64,000 bases of DNA from Stappia albiluteola (GTDB lineage Bacteria; Pseudomonadota; Alphaproteobacteria; Rhizobiales; Stappiaceae): contig NZ_JACFXV010000054.1 of the NCBI RefSeq assembly GCF_014050225.1, positions 1-64,000 on the forward strand, given 5' to 3'. Below the pieces are notes generated by a model. It saw only the letters and a list, made by a program, of their open reading frames with translations. It was not told the origin of the DNA and ran no database searches. A program made the translations under genes and the position numbers. Positions 19,506 through 29,109 of this stretch are shown here, piece after piece. The first letter of the stretch is position 1. Each line of letters starts with the position of its first letter.

Positions 19506-21938
19506 ATGAAACAGATCGAACTGCGCCTGGCGCTCGTGCTTTATGGAGGCGTTTCGCTCGCCGTCTACATGCACGGCGTGACGCGGGAATTCCTCAATAT
19601 CGTACGCGCCTCGCGCAAGCTGGAGCGCGAGATTTTCGGCAATGCCTCCGGGCTTCGGGAGGAAATCGATGCGAAAGCCGAACCGGTGACGGCGGCTCTT
19701 TATCGCAGCCTGCTTGAAAAATTCACGCCCGAGGTCAGCCTTCGCGTCGTCGTCGACGTGGTCGCGGGCGCTTCTGCGGGCGGCATCAACGGCGTCATGC
19801 TGGCGCGCGCGATCGCGCACGACCTCGACATCGACATGCACCGCGATTTCTGGCTGCAGAATGCCGATGTCACCGAGCTTTCCAACGAGCCTGTCGGCCT
19901 GACGCGCTATCTCAAGGGCTCGATTGCGCCGGTGATCGACCGCCTTGTCGCCATGGGCCTGAAATCCGAGACCACCGACCCGGAAACGCGCGAGAAGCTG
20001 CGCCAGTTCGTGCAGGCCCGCTGGTTCACGCCGCCTTTTTCGGGAGAGCGTTTCGTCGGCTGGATGCTCGATGCGGCAGCCGCCATGGGCACGGCGGTCG
20101 GCGACAATGACGAAGCGGCCGGCAGACGCGGCACCCTCATCCCGCAGGGCCAGAGGCTCGACCTGTTCGTGACGCTGACCGATTTCCACGGCCAGCGCCG
20201 GCGCTTCGACATCGACAATGCGGGGGTGATCGAGGAGAAGGAGCACCGCCGCATCCTGCGGTTCAAGGCCCGCCACCGGGCGGCGGGCGATGTGACGTCC
20301 GAGTTCACCGATCCCTTTATCCCGGCGCTTGTCTTCGCCGCACGGGCGACGAGCTCCTTTCCCGGCGCCTTTCCGCCGATGACGGTCGGCGAGATGGATC
20401 ACGTCTTCCTGGAGCGCGGCGAGCCCTGGTTCAACGAGGCCGATCCCCTGGAGCGTCGGCGCATCCTCCTCGACAAGCTCGCCGGAGACCGGGATACCGA
20501 TCCGGCCGCCCGCGTCTTCGTGGACGGCAGCGTGGTGATGAACAAGCCGTTCCAGCCGGTGATCGATGCGATCGCCAAGCGCCCGGCCTCGCGCGAGGTG
20601 GTGCGCCGGCTCGTCTATGTCGATCCGCTGCCGGCCGACATCAACACGGCCGAAGCGGTGGACGGACCCGACGTGCCGGGCTTCTTCCGCGTCATTTTCG
20701 CTTCGATGGCGCATATCCCCCGCAACGAACCGATCGGCGACGCGCTCCAGCATGTGGCGGAGCTCAACCGCGAGGTTCACCACGTGGCCGACGTGATCGC
20801 CGCGGCGGAGCCGGTGGTCGAACGCGAGGTCGCCGAGATCATCCGGCTCGACCCGCGCACGCCGCCGACCGTCAACGAACTGACCCGCGCGCGGATGGAG
20901 GCGAACGAGGCGGCGCATCGCGCCGCCGGCTACACCTATTTCGGCTACCAGCGGCTGAAGCTCAGGGTCGTCACCGAAAGCCTTTCCATCCTGGTTTCGC
21001 GGCTGGCGGCTCTGGGCGGTGCCGAAATCGGCGAGCAGGAAGTAGCGGCACGCATCGCCGCATGGCTGGAAAAGGGGCTGGAAAAGACCTCCCGGACGAG
21101 CCGCACCTCGCCGGAGATCGTCATGTTCCTCCGCCATCTCGATGTGGACTATCGCATCCGCCGCCTGCGCTTCGTGATCCTTCGGCTGAACCGCCTGTAT
21201 CGCGGTGGGGAATGGCAGGCCGGCAACGGCTCCGTGGCGATGGACGAATTGAAGACCACGCTCTACGAGCAGGTCGACCACCTGACGCGGCGCTGGTCAC
21301 GCGAGTTCTACGGCGAGGAGACGTGCCGGGTTGCCGCCGAATTCGCCCGGTCCAGCGCGGACGACGGGGCAACCCTTGCGAATTTGCTGGAGCTTCTTGG
21401 TCAACGCATGGGGCTGTCGGATCTCGATCGGCTGAGCGACGACGTCTTCTCGGTGATGGCCTACAACTACCTGCCGCCGGAGCGTCGCGCGCAGCTGACG
21501 AGCGCCTATGTCGGCTTTGCCTTCTACGATCTGGTGACCTTGCCGGTCCTGCGGCGCCCCGATGCGGTCGAAGTGAACGAGATCCGTATCGACCGCATCA
21601 GCCCCAGCGATCCGCATACGCTGCGTCCGGGCGGGCTGACATTGAAGGGCACGACGCTGAGTGCTTTCGGCGCCTTCTTCAATCGCCGCTGGCGCGAGCA
21701 CGACTATCTCTGGGGCAGGCTCAATGCCGCGGATCGTCTGGTGACGCTCGTGCTTTCCGCCGCCGGGCCGGAGAAGCAACTGGATGCGTCCGTCTGCGAG
21801 AGCCTGCGGCACGAGCTTTTCCTGGCGATCCTGCGGGAAGAAGCTCCCCATCTCATTGCCGATCCCGATCTCGTGCCGTCGCTGATTGCCGAAGTGGAAG
21901 CGCGGCTCGCCGAATGGCCTGTCGGTATCGCCCTGTGA
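19506..21938 (+). CDS. Patatin-like phospholipase family protein (large, TIGR03607-like)
   Basis: Predicted lipid acyl hydrolase of 810 residues, much longer than a bare patatin domain. YGGVSLAVYMHG at 13-24 provides the glycine-rich oxyanion region. GASAG at 88-92 gives the nucleophile Ser90, and DGS near residue 340 supplies the dyad Asp. No signal peptide is seen. The long C-terminal half has no domain I recognise and resembles the patatin-related proteins of actinobacteria and alphaproteobacteria with a DUF3376-type tail. The substrate is unknown. Confidence 0.8.
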   Translation: MKQIELRLALVLYGGVSLAVYMHGVTREFLNIVRASRKLEREIFGNASGLREEIDAKAEPVTAALYRSLLEKFTPEVSLRVVVDVVAGASAGGINGVMLARAIAHDLDIDMHRDFWLQNADVTELSNEPVGLTRYLKGSIAPVIDRLVAMGLKSETTDPETREKLRQFVQARWFTPPFSGERFVGWMLDAAAAMGTAVGDNDEAAGRRGTLIPQGQRLDLFVTLTDFHGQRRRFDIDNAGVIEEKEHRRILRFKARHRAAGDVTSEFTDPFIPALVFAARATSSFPGAFPPMTVGEMDHVFLERGEPWFNEADPLERRRILLDKLAGDRDTDPAARVFVDGSVVMNKPFQPVIDAIAKRPASREVVRRLVYVDPLPADINTAEAVDGPDVPGFFRVIFASMAHIPRNEPIGDALQHVAELNREVHHVADVIAAAEPVVEREVAEIIRLDPRTPPTVNELTRARMEANEAAHRAAGYTYFGYQRLKLRVVTESLSILVSRLAALGGAEIGEQEVAARIAAWLEKGLEKTSRTSRTSPEIVMFLRHLDVDYRIRRLRFVILRLNRLYRGGEWQAGNGSVAMDELKTTLYEQVDHLTRRWSREFYGEETCRVAAEFARSSADDGATLANLLELLGQRMGLSDLDRLSDDVFSVMAYNYLPPERRAQLTSAYVGFAFYDLVTLPVLRRPDAVEVNEIRIDRISPSDPHTLRPGGLTLKGTTLSAFGAFFNRRWREHDYLWGRLNAADRLVTLVLSAAGPEKQLDASVCESLRHELFLAILREEAPHLIADPDLVPSLIAEVEARLAEWPVGIAL

Positions 21939-22029
21939 TCCGGGTCCCGCAAGCCGGCTGCATCCGCCGGTTTTCGCCCGAGCGCTTTGATGGTAAATGG
22001 AGATTCGGGCGCAAGATCGGGCGAGGGGC

Positions 22030-22410
22030 ATGCAGCATCTGTTGCTGGTGATGTTGGGTGGCGGCATTGGCGCGGGGCTTCGCCACCTCGTCGGCATGGT
22101 CAGCCTCAAGCTGCTCGGGCCGGGCTATCCCTATGCGACGCTGACCGTGAACCTCGTCGGCTCCTTCGCCATGGGCGTCTTCATCGGCTGGCTCGCCGCG
22201 CGCTCAAGCGGCGATCAGGCCGTGCGCTATTTCTTCGCGACCGGCGTGCTCGGCGGGTTCACCACCTTCTCGGCCTTCTCGCTGGACTTCGCCACGCTCT
22301 GGGAACGGGGGCAGCAGAGCCTCGCCATCTCCTATGCCGGCCTTTCGGTCGCGGGCGCGTTGCTGGCCATCTTCGCGGGGTTGAGCGTCGTGCGGTTGTT
22401 TGGCCACTAG
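22030..22410 (+). CDS. crcB: Fluoride efflux channel CrcB/Fluc
   Basis: Small dual-topology fluoride channel of 126 residues with four hydrophobic segments. GGGIGAGLRH, NLVGSFAMG and GGFTTFSAFSLD are the family signatures, including the Asn and Phe-box segments. I chose ATG 22030 with a gagggg Shine-Dalgarno rather than the upstream in-frame ATG. No fluoride riboswitch was recognised in the 91 bases upstream. Confidence 0.93.
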   Translation: MQHLLLVMLGGGIGAGLRHLVGMVSLKLLGPGYPYATLTVNLVGSFAMGVFIGWLAARSSGDQAVRYFFATGVLGGFTTFSAFSLDFATLWERGQQSLAISYAGLSVAGALLAIFAGLSVVRLFGH

Positions 22411-22539
22411 AATCTTTCAAATCCTCCGAAACATCCCTATACCGGACACGGAAATTCCGACCCTTCCGAAACCTTGCCACCCTGCGTGATGCGGGCTGCG
22501 CGGAAGCGTCGATCGCCTAATCGGGGACTTCCGGCGCAA

Positions 22540-23550
22540 ATGGCTGGCATCGAAAACAAGACCATCACCGCGGATGAGGCTGGCATGCGCCTCGACCGCT
22601 GGTTCAAGAGCCACTATCCGGACCTCGGTTTCGGCCACCTGCAGAAGCTTCTGCGCACGGGGCAGGTGCGCGTCGACGGCAAGCGCGTGGATGCGGCGAC
22701 CCGCGTGGCGCCGGGGCAAAGCGTGCGCATCCCGCCGCTCCAGACCGATGCGAAGGTGGAAGCTCAGGACAAGGCCAATGCCAAGCCCCGCTCGCGCAAG
22801 CTCGACGCCGACGACCGCCGCGCCGTGGAGGCGATGATCCTCTACGAGGATCGCGAGGTGATGGTGCTGAACAAACCCGCCGGCCTCGCGGTACAGGGCG
22901 GCTCGGGCCTGTCGCGCCATCTCGACGGGATGCTGGAGGCCTTTCGCGACGAGAAAGGCAACAAGCCGCGTCTCGTCCATCGCCTCGACCGGGAAACCTC
23001 CGGCATCCTGCTTCTGGCCAAGACGCGCCGCGCCGCGCAGGAGCTTTCCAAGTCCTTCCGCGCGCGCCAGACGCGCAAGATCTACTGGGCGCTGGTTGCC
23101 GGCGTGCCGCGACCGCGCCAGGGCCGCGTGTCGACCTATCTCGCCCGCGACGAGGGCATGGAGCGCATGCGCATCGCCCGCCACGGCGAGGATGACGCGC
23201 AGCATTCCGTCTCGCTCTATTCGGTCGTCGATCAGGCAGGCCCGAAGGTTTCCTGGGTGAGCCTGCGCCCGATCACCGGCCGTACGCACCAGCTTCGCGC
23301 GCATGCGGCCCATATCGGCCATCCGATCGTCGGCGATCCAAAATATTTCAACGTCGAGAACTGGGAAGTCCCGGGCGGCGTGCAGAACAAGCTGCACCTG
23401 CATGCCCGCCGGATCGTGATCCCCCATCCTGCCGGCAATGGTTCGATCGATGTATCCGCGCCCCTGCCGCCGCATATGCAGCAGTCCTGGAACCTGCTTG
23501 GCTTCGACGCCTCGCAATATGACCCGGATATCAACGAGCCGGAGGATTGA
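22540..23550 (+). CDS. RluC/RluD-family 23S rRNA pseudouridine synthase
   Basis: Isomerises uridines in rRNA. It has 336 residues from ATG 22540. An S4 RNA-binding domain spans roughly residues 12-75. The catalytic motif HRLDRETSG carries Asp150, and RPITGRTHQLRAH is the second family motif. It heads a three-gene cluster with the HAD phosphatase and ATP12 (spacings 12 and -1 bases), an order often seen in rhizobia. The exact target sites cannot be told from sequence. Confidence 0.92.
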   Translation: MAGIENKTITADEAGMRLDRWFKSHYPDLGFGHLQKLLRTGQVRVDGKRVDAATRVAPGQSVRIPPLQTDAKVEAQDKANAKPRSRKLDADDRRAVEAMILYEDREVMVLNKPAGLAVQGGSGLSRHLDGMLEAFRDEKGNKPRLVHRLDRETSGILLLAKTRRAAQELSKSFRARQTRKIYWALVAGVPRPRQGRVSTYLARDEGMERMRIARHGEDDAQHSVSLYSVVDQAGPKVSWVSLRPITGRTHQLRAHAAHIGHPIVGDPKYFNVENWEVPGGVQNKLHLHARRIVIPHPAGNGSIDVSAPLPPHMQQSWNLLGFDASQYDPDINEPED

Positions 23551-23562
23551 GCCCTGTACCTT

Positions 23563-24231
23563 GTGATTTTCGATTGCGACGGCACGCTCATCGACAGCCA
23601 GAACGTGATCTATTCCGGACTGGAACATGCTTTTCGGCAGGAGGGCATCCCGGTTCCCGACCGCAGGACGGCACTGTCGATCGTTGGCTTATCGCTTGAG
23701 GTCGCGATTGCCGAACTCGTCGGCGAGGCTCACCTTGGCCGCGTGCCGCATATGGCCGATACTTATCGCAATTTCCAGCTTGGCCTGCGGGCGGAAGGCG
23801 TGGTCGATCCGCTCTATCCGGGCGCACGCGAGGCGCTGGACGCCTTGTCGGCGCGTGAGGATGTGCTGCTTGGCGTGGCGACCGGCAAGGCGCTGCGTGG
23901 CGTCGTGCACATGGAAGAAAGCCATGGTCTGGTCGGACGCTTCGTGACGCGCCAGACGGCGGACCGCGCGCCGTCCAAGCCCCATCCGGCGATGATCTTC
24001 CAGGCGATGGAGGAAACCGGCGTGGAGCCGTCGCGAACCGTGATGATCGGCGACACCAGCTTCGACATGGAAATGGCGAAGAACGCCGGCGTCGCCTCGA
24101 TCGGCGTGACCTGGGGTTATCATGACGAGGCCCGTCTGCGGGCGGCCGGCGCCGGGCAGGTGATCGGCCATTTCGATGCGCTGGAGAGCACGATCTCCGG
24201 GCTCTTCGGCTGGAACAGGGAGGCTGCGTGA
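23563..24231 (+). CDS. HAD-superfamily phosphatase, phosphoglycolate phosphatase-like
   Basis: 222 residues from GTG 23563. HAD motif I is FDCDGTLID at the very N-terminus; motif III is SKPHP and motif IV GDTSFDMEMAKNAG. The substrate is unknown; the family covers phosphoglycolate and related small phosphates. The start is unsettled: the ggagga Shine-Dalgarno at 23541-23546 best fits a CTG at 23554, which would add three residues in front of the GTG-encoded residue. Its stop overlaps the ATP12 start. Confidence 0.85.
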   Translation: MIFDCDGTLIDSQNVIYSGLEHAFRQEGIPVPDRRTALSIVGLSLEVAIAELVGEAHLGRVPHMADTYRNFQLGLRAEGVVDPLYPGAREALDALSAREDVLLGVATGKALRGVVHMEESHGLVGRFVTRQTADRAPSKPHPAMIFQAMEETGVEPSRTVMIGDTSFDMEMAKNAGVASIGVTWGYHDEARLRAAGAGQVIGHFDALESTISGLFGWNREAA

Positions 24232-25010
24232 TGCGCGATATCCTCGAGGACCTCTCCGGCGAACCGCCCATCGATCCGGTGGAGCGGGCCAAGGAACTGT
24301 CGCGGCGCGAATTGCCGAAGCGCTTCTACGAAAAGGTGAGCGTGGAGGAACGCGACGGCGGCCACGCCATCCTGCTCGACGGTCGCCCGGTCAGGACGCC
24401 GGCGCGCCGGGTGCTGGCCTTGCCGGGCGCGCGGCTCGCGCAGGCCGTGGCAGGGGAATGGGAACGCCAGGAAAAGGTCATCGACCCGGCGACCATGCCT
24501 TTGACGCGGATTGCCAATTCCGCCCTCGACGGCGTTGCCGACCGTCTCAAGGACGTTGCCGACACCATCGCCGAATATGCCGGCAGCGATCTGCTGTGCT
24601 ATCGCGCCGACAGCCCGGAAAAGCTGGTGGGCCGGCAGAATGCGGCCTGGGATCCGGTGCTTGCCTGGGCCGAGACGCGTCTCGGGCGTCCGTTCAGCCT
24701 TGCCTGCGGCCTGATGCCGGTGGCCCAGGATGCGGCACTGCTTGCCGCTTTCCGGGCGGCGCTGGACGAACGCGGCCCGCTGGAGATAGCGGCGCTTCAC
24801 ACCGTAACGACCTTGACCGGCTCGGCGGTTCTTGCTCTGGCGCTCGGCGAGGGGGCCTTCGAGGCGGAGGCCGTATGGTCGGCCGCCCATGTCGACGAGG
24901 ACTGGAATATAGAGCAATGGGGCGAGGATGCCGAGGCGGCCGCCCGGCGCGCCGCGCGCCATGCCGAATTCGCCGCCGCCGCGCTTATCCTCGCGGATGC
25001 GCGGGTCTGA
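24231..25010 (+). CDS. ATP12-family F1-ATPase assembly chaperone
   Basis: Homologue of mitochondrial Atp12, which chaperones the F1 alpha subunit. It has 259 residues from ATG 24231, which overlaps the preceding stop by one base. Recognisable parts are KRFYEKVSVEE, LDGRPVRTPARRVLALP, EWERQEKVIDPATMPLTRIANSA and DLLCYRA. This family is typical of alphaproteobacteria and supports the taxonomic placement. Confidence 0.92.
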   Translation: MRDILEDLSGEPPIDPVERAKELSRRELPKRFYEKVSVEERDGGHAILLDGRPVRTPARRVLALPGARLAQAVAGEWERQEKVIDPATMPLTRIANSALDGVADRLKDVADTIAEYAGSDLLCYRADSPEKLVGRQNAAWDPVLAWAETRLGRPFSLACGLMPVAQDAALLAAFRAALDERGPLEIAALHTVTTLTGSAVLALALGEGAFEAEAVWSAAHVDEDWNIEQWGEDAEAAARRAARHAEFAAAALILADARV

Positions 25011-25108
25011 TATCGTCTTTCGATTACGTCCATCCTTAGACTAGGTTACGGGTTCCGGCCGTGCGTGCTACGACCGCAGTTGGAAGTTATGCAAGAGGTA
25101 GAGCGGCG

Positions 25109-26641
<1,533 letters not shown>

Positions 26642-27150
26642 GCATTGTCCGGGGGGCGCTCGTCACCCACTCTGCCATGCCCACCTGGATGGGCATCCAG
26701 TAACCGCCGAAATCCGCGATCTTGCCACTAAGGCATGTGTCTACTGGATCCCCGGTCGAGCCGGGGATGACAGCCGAGTGCGGGGCAGGCGGCTGCCCCA
26801 ACCCTCAACCGTCGGAGGACGCACAGCCTCTCCCCTCGTCATCGCCGGGCTTAGACCCGGCGATCCATTGAGCGACGGCGAAATATGCTGGCGCCGCATG
26901 GATACGCGGGTCGAGCCCGCGTATGACGAAGCGAGGGGTTGCGGCGGAGAAGTAGCCACACACTCTGTCATGCCCGGCTCGACCGGGCATCCGGTAATCA
27001 TTGTGGCCGGAGATTCAGCCGCTGACACGAGCGATTACTGGTTCCCCGCCTGCGCGGGGATGACAGCCGCCAACAGGGCGCTTTCCGACCGGATGGGATC
27101 ATCCTGTCGATAAGAAATCGCCCCAGAATCAAACGCCTAGGGCAATTCGA
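26642..27150. repeat. Intergenic repeat region with serial hairpin units
   Basis: About 500 bases without a convincing gene. It holds at least six short hairpin units of the type GTCAT-stem-loop-stem-ATCCAG, for example around 26677-26700, 26744-26770, 26838-26868, 26898-26928, 26965-26992 and 27038-27066. The core 26834-26944 is an inverted, diverged copy of the two-hairpin elements near 41.5 and 41.8 kb. Short open frames here are artefacts of the repeats. Confidence 0.8.
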
Positions 27151-27468
27151 TCAGTCATCCCAGAACGGGAAGAGGGGCTCCGCGCATTCGTATCCGACGA
27201 TGCATTTCGGGTGGTCCTTCGTCGGGGCGGTCTTGGGACGAAGCTGTTCCCAGGGGTCGCAATAACCGACATTCGAGACGAAGCGGAAATAGGTGTACTG
27301 GCCGGTGGTCATGACGACGGCGCCATATTGGCGAACCAGGTTCTGGGCCGCCGCGCAGCTCATCCGCCGCGTATCGGGTCGGGCGGCTTCAGCGATGCTA
27401 AAGGATATCGCGACCGCAATCGCTGCAATGCCGATCATCGCTCCGGCCTTCCTCGAAAACCCAGTCAT
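27151..27468 (-). CDS. Secreted Cys-containing small protein, downstream paralogue
   Basis: Function unknown. It has 105 residues from ATG 27468, preceded by a perfect AAAGGAGG Shine-Dalgarno. An N-terminal signal peptide ends near SIAEAARP. The mature part reads PDTRRMSCAAAQNLV, then GAVVMTTG, YFRFV, YC and KCIVGYEC, so four cysteines are placed as in the neighbouring paralogue. It lies 29 bases downstream of that paralogue on the same strand, probably in one operon. Confidence 0.8.
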   Translation of the reverse strand: MTGFSRKAGAMIGIAAIAVAISFSIAEAARPDTRRMSCAAAQNLVRQYGAVVMTTGQYTYFRFVSNVGYCDPWEQLRPKTAPTKDHPKCIVGYECAEPLFPFWDD

Positions 27469-27497
27469 GCAACCTCCTTTCGGCCGCGCGGGCTCAG

Positions 27498-27806
27498 CTA
27501 ATCGTTGCCCCGGGTCGGCCGTCCGCGGCAGCCGTAACCGACGAAACATTGCGCATTGTCACGGGTCGGGGCGAATTCAGGCTTGAGCGCGGGGTTCAAA
27601 TCGACGCAATAGGCGGCACTTGCGACGAAACGGGAATAGAGCCCGTTCCCGGTCGTCAGCACCACCGCGCCGGACGACTTGACCAGGGCCTGCGCCTGGG
27701 AGCAGGTCAATTTTCGGGTATCGGCTTTCGGTGCGGCGAAAGCGGCTGGCACGGTAGAAAGCAAAGCGGTGGCCGCAAACGCTGCCCGGCGAAGATGCTT
27801 GCCCAT
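27498..27806 (-). CDS. Secreted Cys-containing small protein, upstream paralogue
   Basis: Function unknown. It has 102 residues from ATG 27806. The signal peptide is MGKHLRRAAFAATALLSTVP with cleavage near AAFA/AP. The mature sequence ADTRKLTCSQAQALV, GAVVLTTG, YSRFV, YC and QCFVGYGC aligns without large gaps with the downstream gene. The four conserved cysteines suggest two disulfides in the periplasm or outside. Tandem duplication is the likely origin. Confidence 0.8.
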   Translation of the reverse strand: MGKHLRRAAFAATALLSTVPAAFAAPKADTRKLTCSQAQALVKSSGAVVLTTGNGLYSRFVASAAYCVDLNPALKPEFAPTRDNAQCFVGYGCRGRPTRGND

Positions 27807-27895
27807 CCGGAACCCCGATAGGTCTGACCGTATCCAAGATAGGGCGAAACGGCTTCCGTTTAAACCTAACGTAAGTTTTCGGGTGGCGCCCCGCT

Positions 27896-28264
27896 TCAGC
27901 GCTCCCTGGTGATCTCGACGCTGACGCGGCCGGATGCGATGGGCAGCGGCGCGCCGGGCTTGTGCACGCGTACCCGTACTTTCTGGATGCGGGCGTCGGC
28001 GGCCAGTACCGTTTCCGCGATGGCGCCGGCCAGTCGTTCGATCAGGTAGAAGCGCGATTTGGTAACGGTTTCCTCGACCGCTTTCGTCAGCGAGCCATAG
28101 CAGACCGTATCGGCGTATTCGTCGGTGCGGCTGGCCTTGTCGAGATCCAGCCAGCAGGTCAGGTCGACGTGAAAGCGCTGGCCGAGGCGGGCCTCCTCCT
28201 CGTGAAGGCCGTGAAACGCATAAAATGCGAGGTCTTCCAGATGGATGGCGTCCATTGCCGTCAT
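27896..28264 (-). CDS. folB: Dihydroneopterin aldolase
   Basis: Folate-pathway aldolase making 6-hydroxymethyl-dihydropterin. It has 122 residues from ATG 28264; an ATG three codons later (28255) has better spacing from the aagg stretch. LEDLAFYAFHGLHEEEARLGQRF, the catalytic YGSLTKAVEE and SRFYLIERLAGAI are family signatures. folP and folK are not next to it here. Confidence 0.92.
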   Translation of the reverse strand: MTAMDAIHLEDLAFYAFHGLHEEEARLGQRFHVDLTCWLDLDKASRTDEYADTVCYGSLTKAVEETVTKSRFYLIERLAGAIAETVLAADARIQKVRVRVHKPGAPLPIASGRVSVEITRER

Positions 28265-28408
28265 GCCTTGCCGAAATCAGTGCTTTTTCTGTCGCATCCT
28301 GTCCGATCTTGCCCATATCGGGCCGGATCGTGCCTCGTCTTTAGGCTCGACAGGGTGCGCGCGCAAGGGCTGCCACCATCGCAAACAGGGCGGAGAGCAA
28401 GCCGCCGG

Positions 28409-28873
28409 CTATTTCCCGGTGCAGACCGCGTGGCCCAGAACGCTTGGAGCGGTGGTCAGGCCGAAGGCGGCATAGCGATCGTCGTCGAAAGCGACTTGAA
28501 GGGTGCGACCGCTCCTGAGCTTGCCCCAGATCCAGGTCATCTGGTCTGCGCAATAGGGACAGTTCATGCGTATGTTGCCTTCGCTGTCGGCGCGCAGCTT
28601 CAAGAGCGCGCCATCGAAGACGACATGGATGAGCTGATCGGCAGGCGCCGAGCGGCCGTCGATGTCGATGTCCAGGATCGCCGCGTAACCGTCTTGCATC
28701 TTCTTGCACCAGATCGTGAAGCTGGAACTCGCCTGGATGTGGACGCGGAAACGCTCGACGCCGGAGACCGTGTTGTGTTCCCAGAAGCCGAGGGGATCGT
28801 CCTCGGCGGCAGCGCAGGTAGAGGCAAAGGCCAGGGCCAGAAACAGGCCGGCAAGGATCGGTCGCTTGATCAT
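28409..28873 (-). CDS. Secreted protein of unknown function
   Basis: 154 residues with a signal peptide (MIKRPILAGLFLALAFASTC) probably cleaved after CAA. The mature part begins with a GFWEHN segment and includes FTIWCKKMQDGYAAILDIDIDG, an NCPYCADQ CxxC pair and a final AVCTGK. The opening resembles short periplasmic DUF2147-like proteins, but the match is loose. It is a single gene between folB and pccA, transcribed away from pccA. Confidence 0.65.
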   Translation of the reverse strand: MIKRPILAGLFLALAFASTCAAAEDDPLGFWEHNTVSGVERFRVHIQASSSFTIWCKKMQDGYAAILDIDIDGRSAPADQLIHVVFDGALLKLRADSEGNIRMNCPYCADQMTWIWGKLRSGRTLQVAFDDDRYAAFGLTTAPSVLGHAVCTGK

Positions 28874-29109
28874 CGTCTCCCCGGTCTCGTGAAGCCGGGA
28901 GAGTGTTGCCGCACTTTCCTAATATTTCATGTTTCGTACCTTTGAACATTGCGAGGCGGGCCGGTTTCCCGTGCTCGTCCCTTTGACCAGTTGCGGGGCC
29001 TTCGGGCAGGGCCTAAAAAGCGAAAGACCCTCCGGCAGTACCACATCGCATGATCTGGCGAGCGGGCCGAGGGGGTATCGTTTTCGCCATTTCCGGGAGC
29101 GCCTGTCGC

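Noticed and set aside
19482-21281. 599-codon minus-strand frame opposite the patatin-like gene
   Set aside because: No domain or RBS; the plus strand carries the GxSxG lipase motif.
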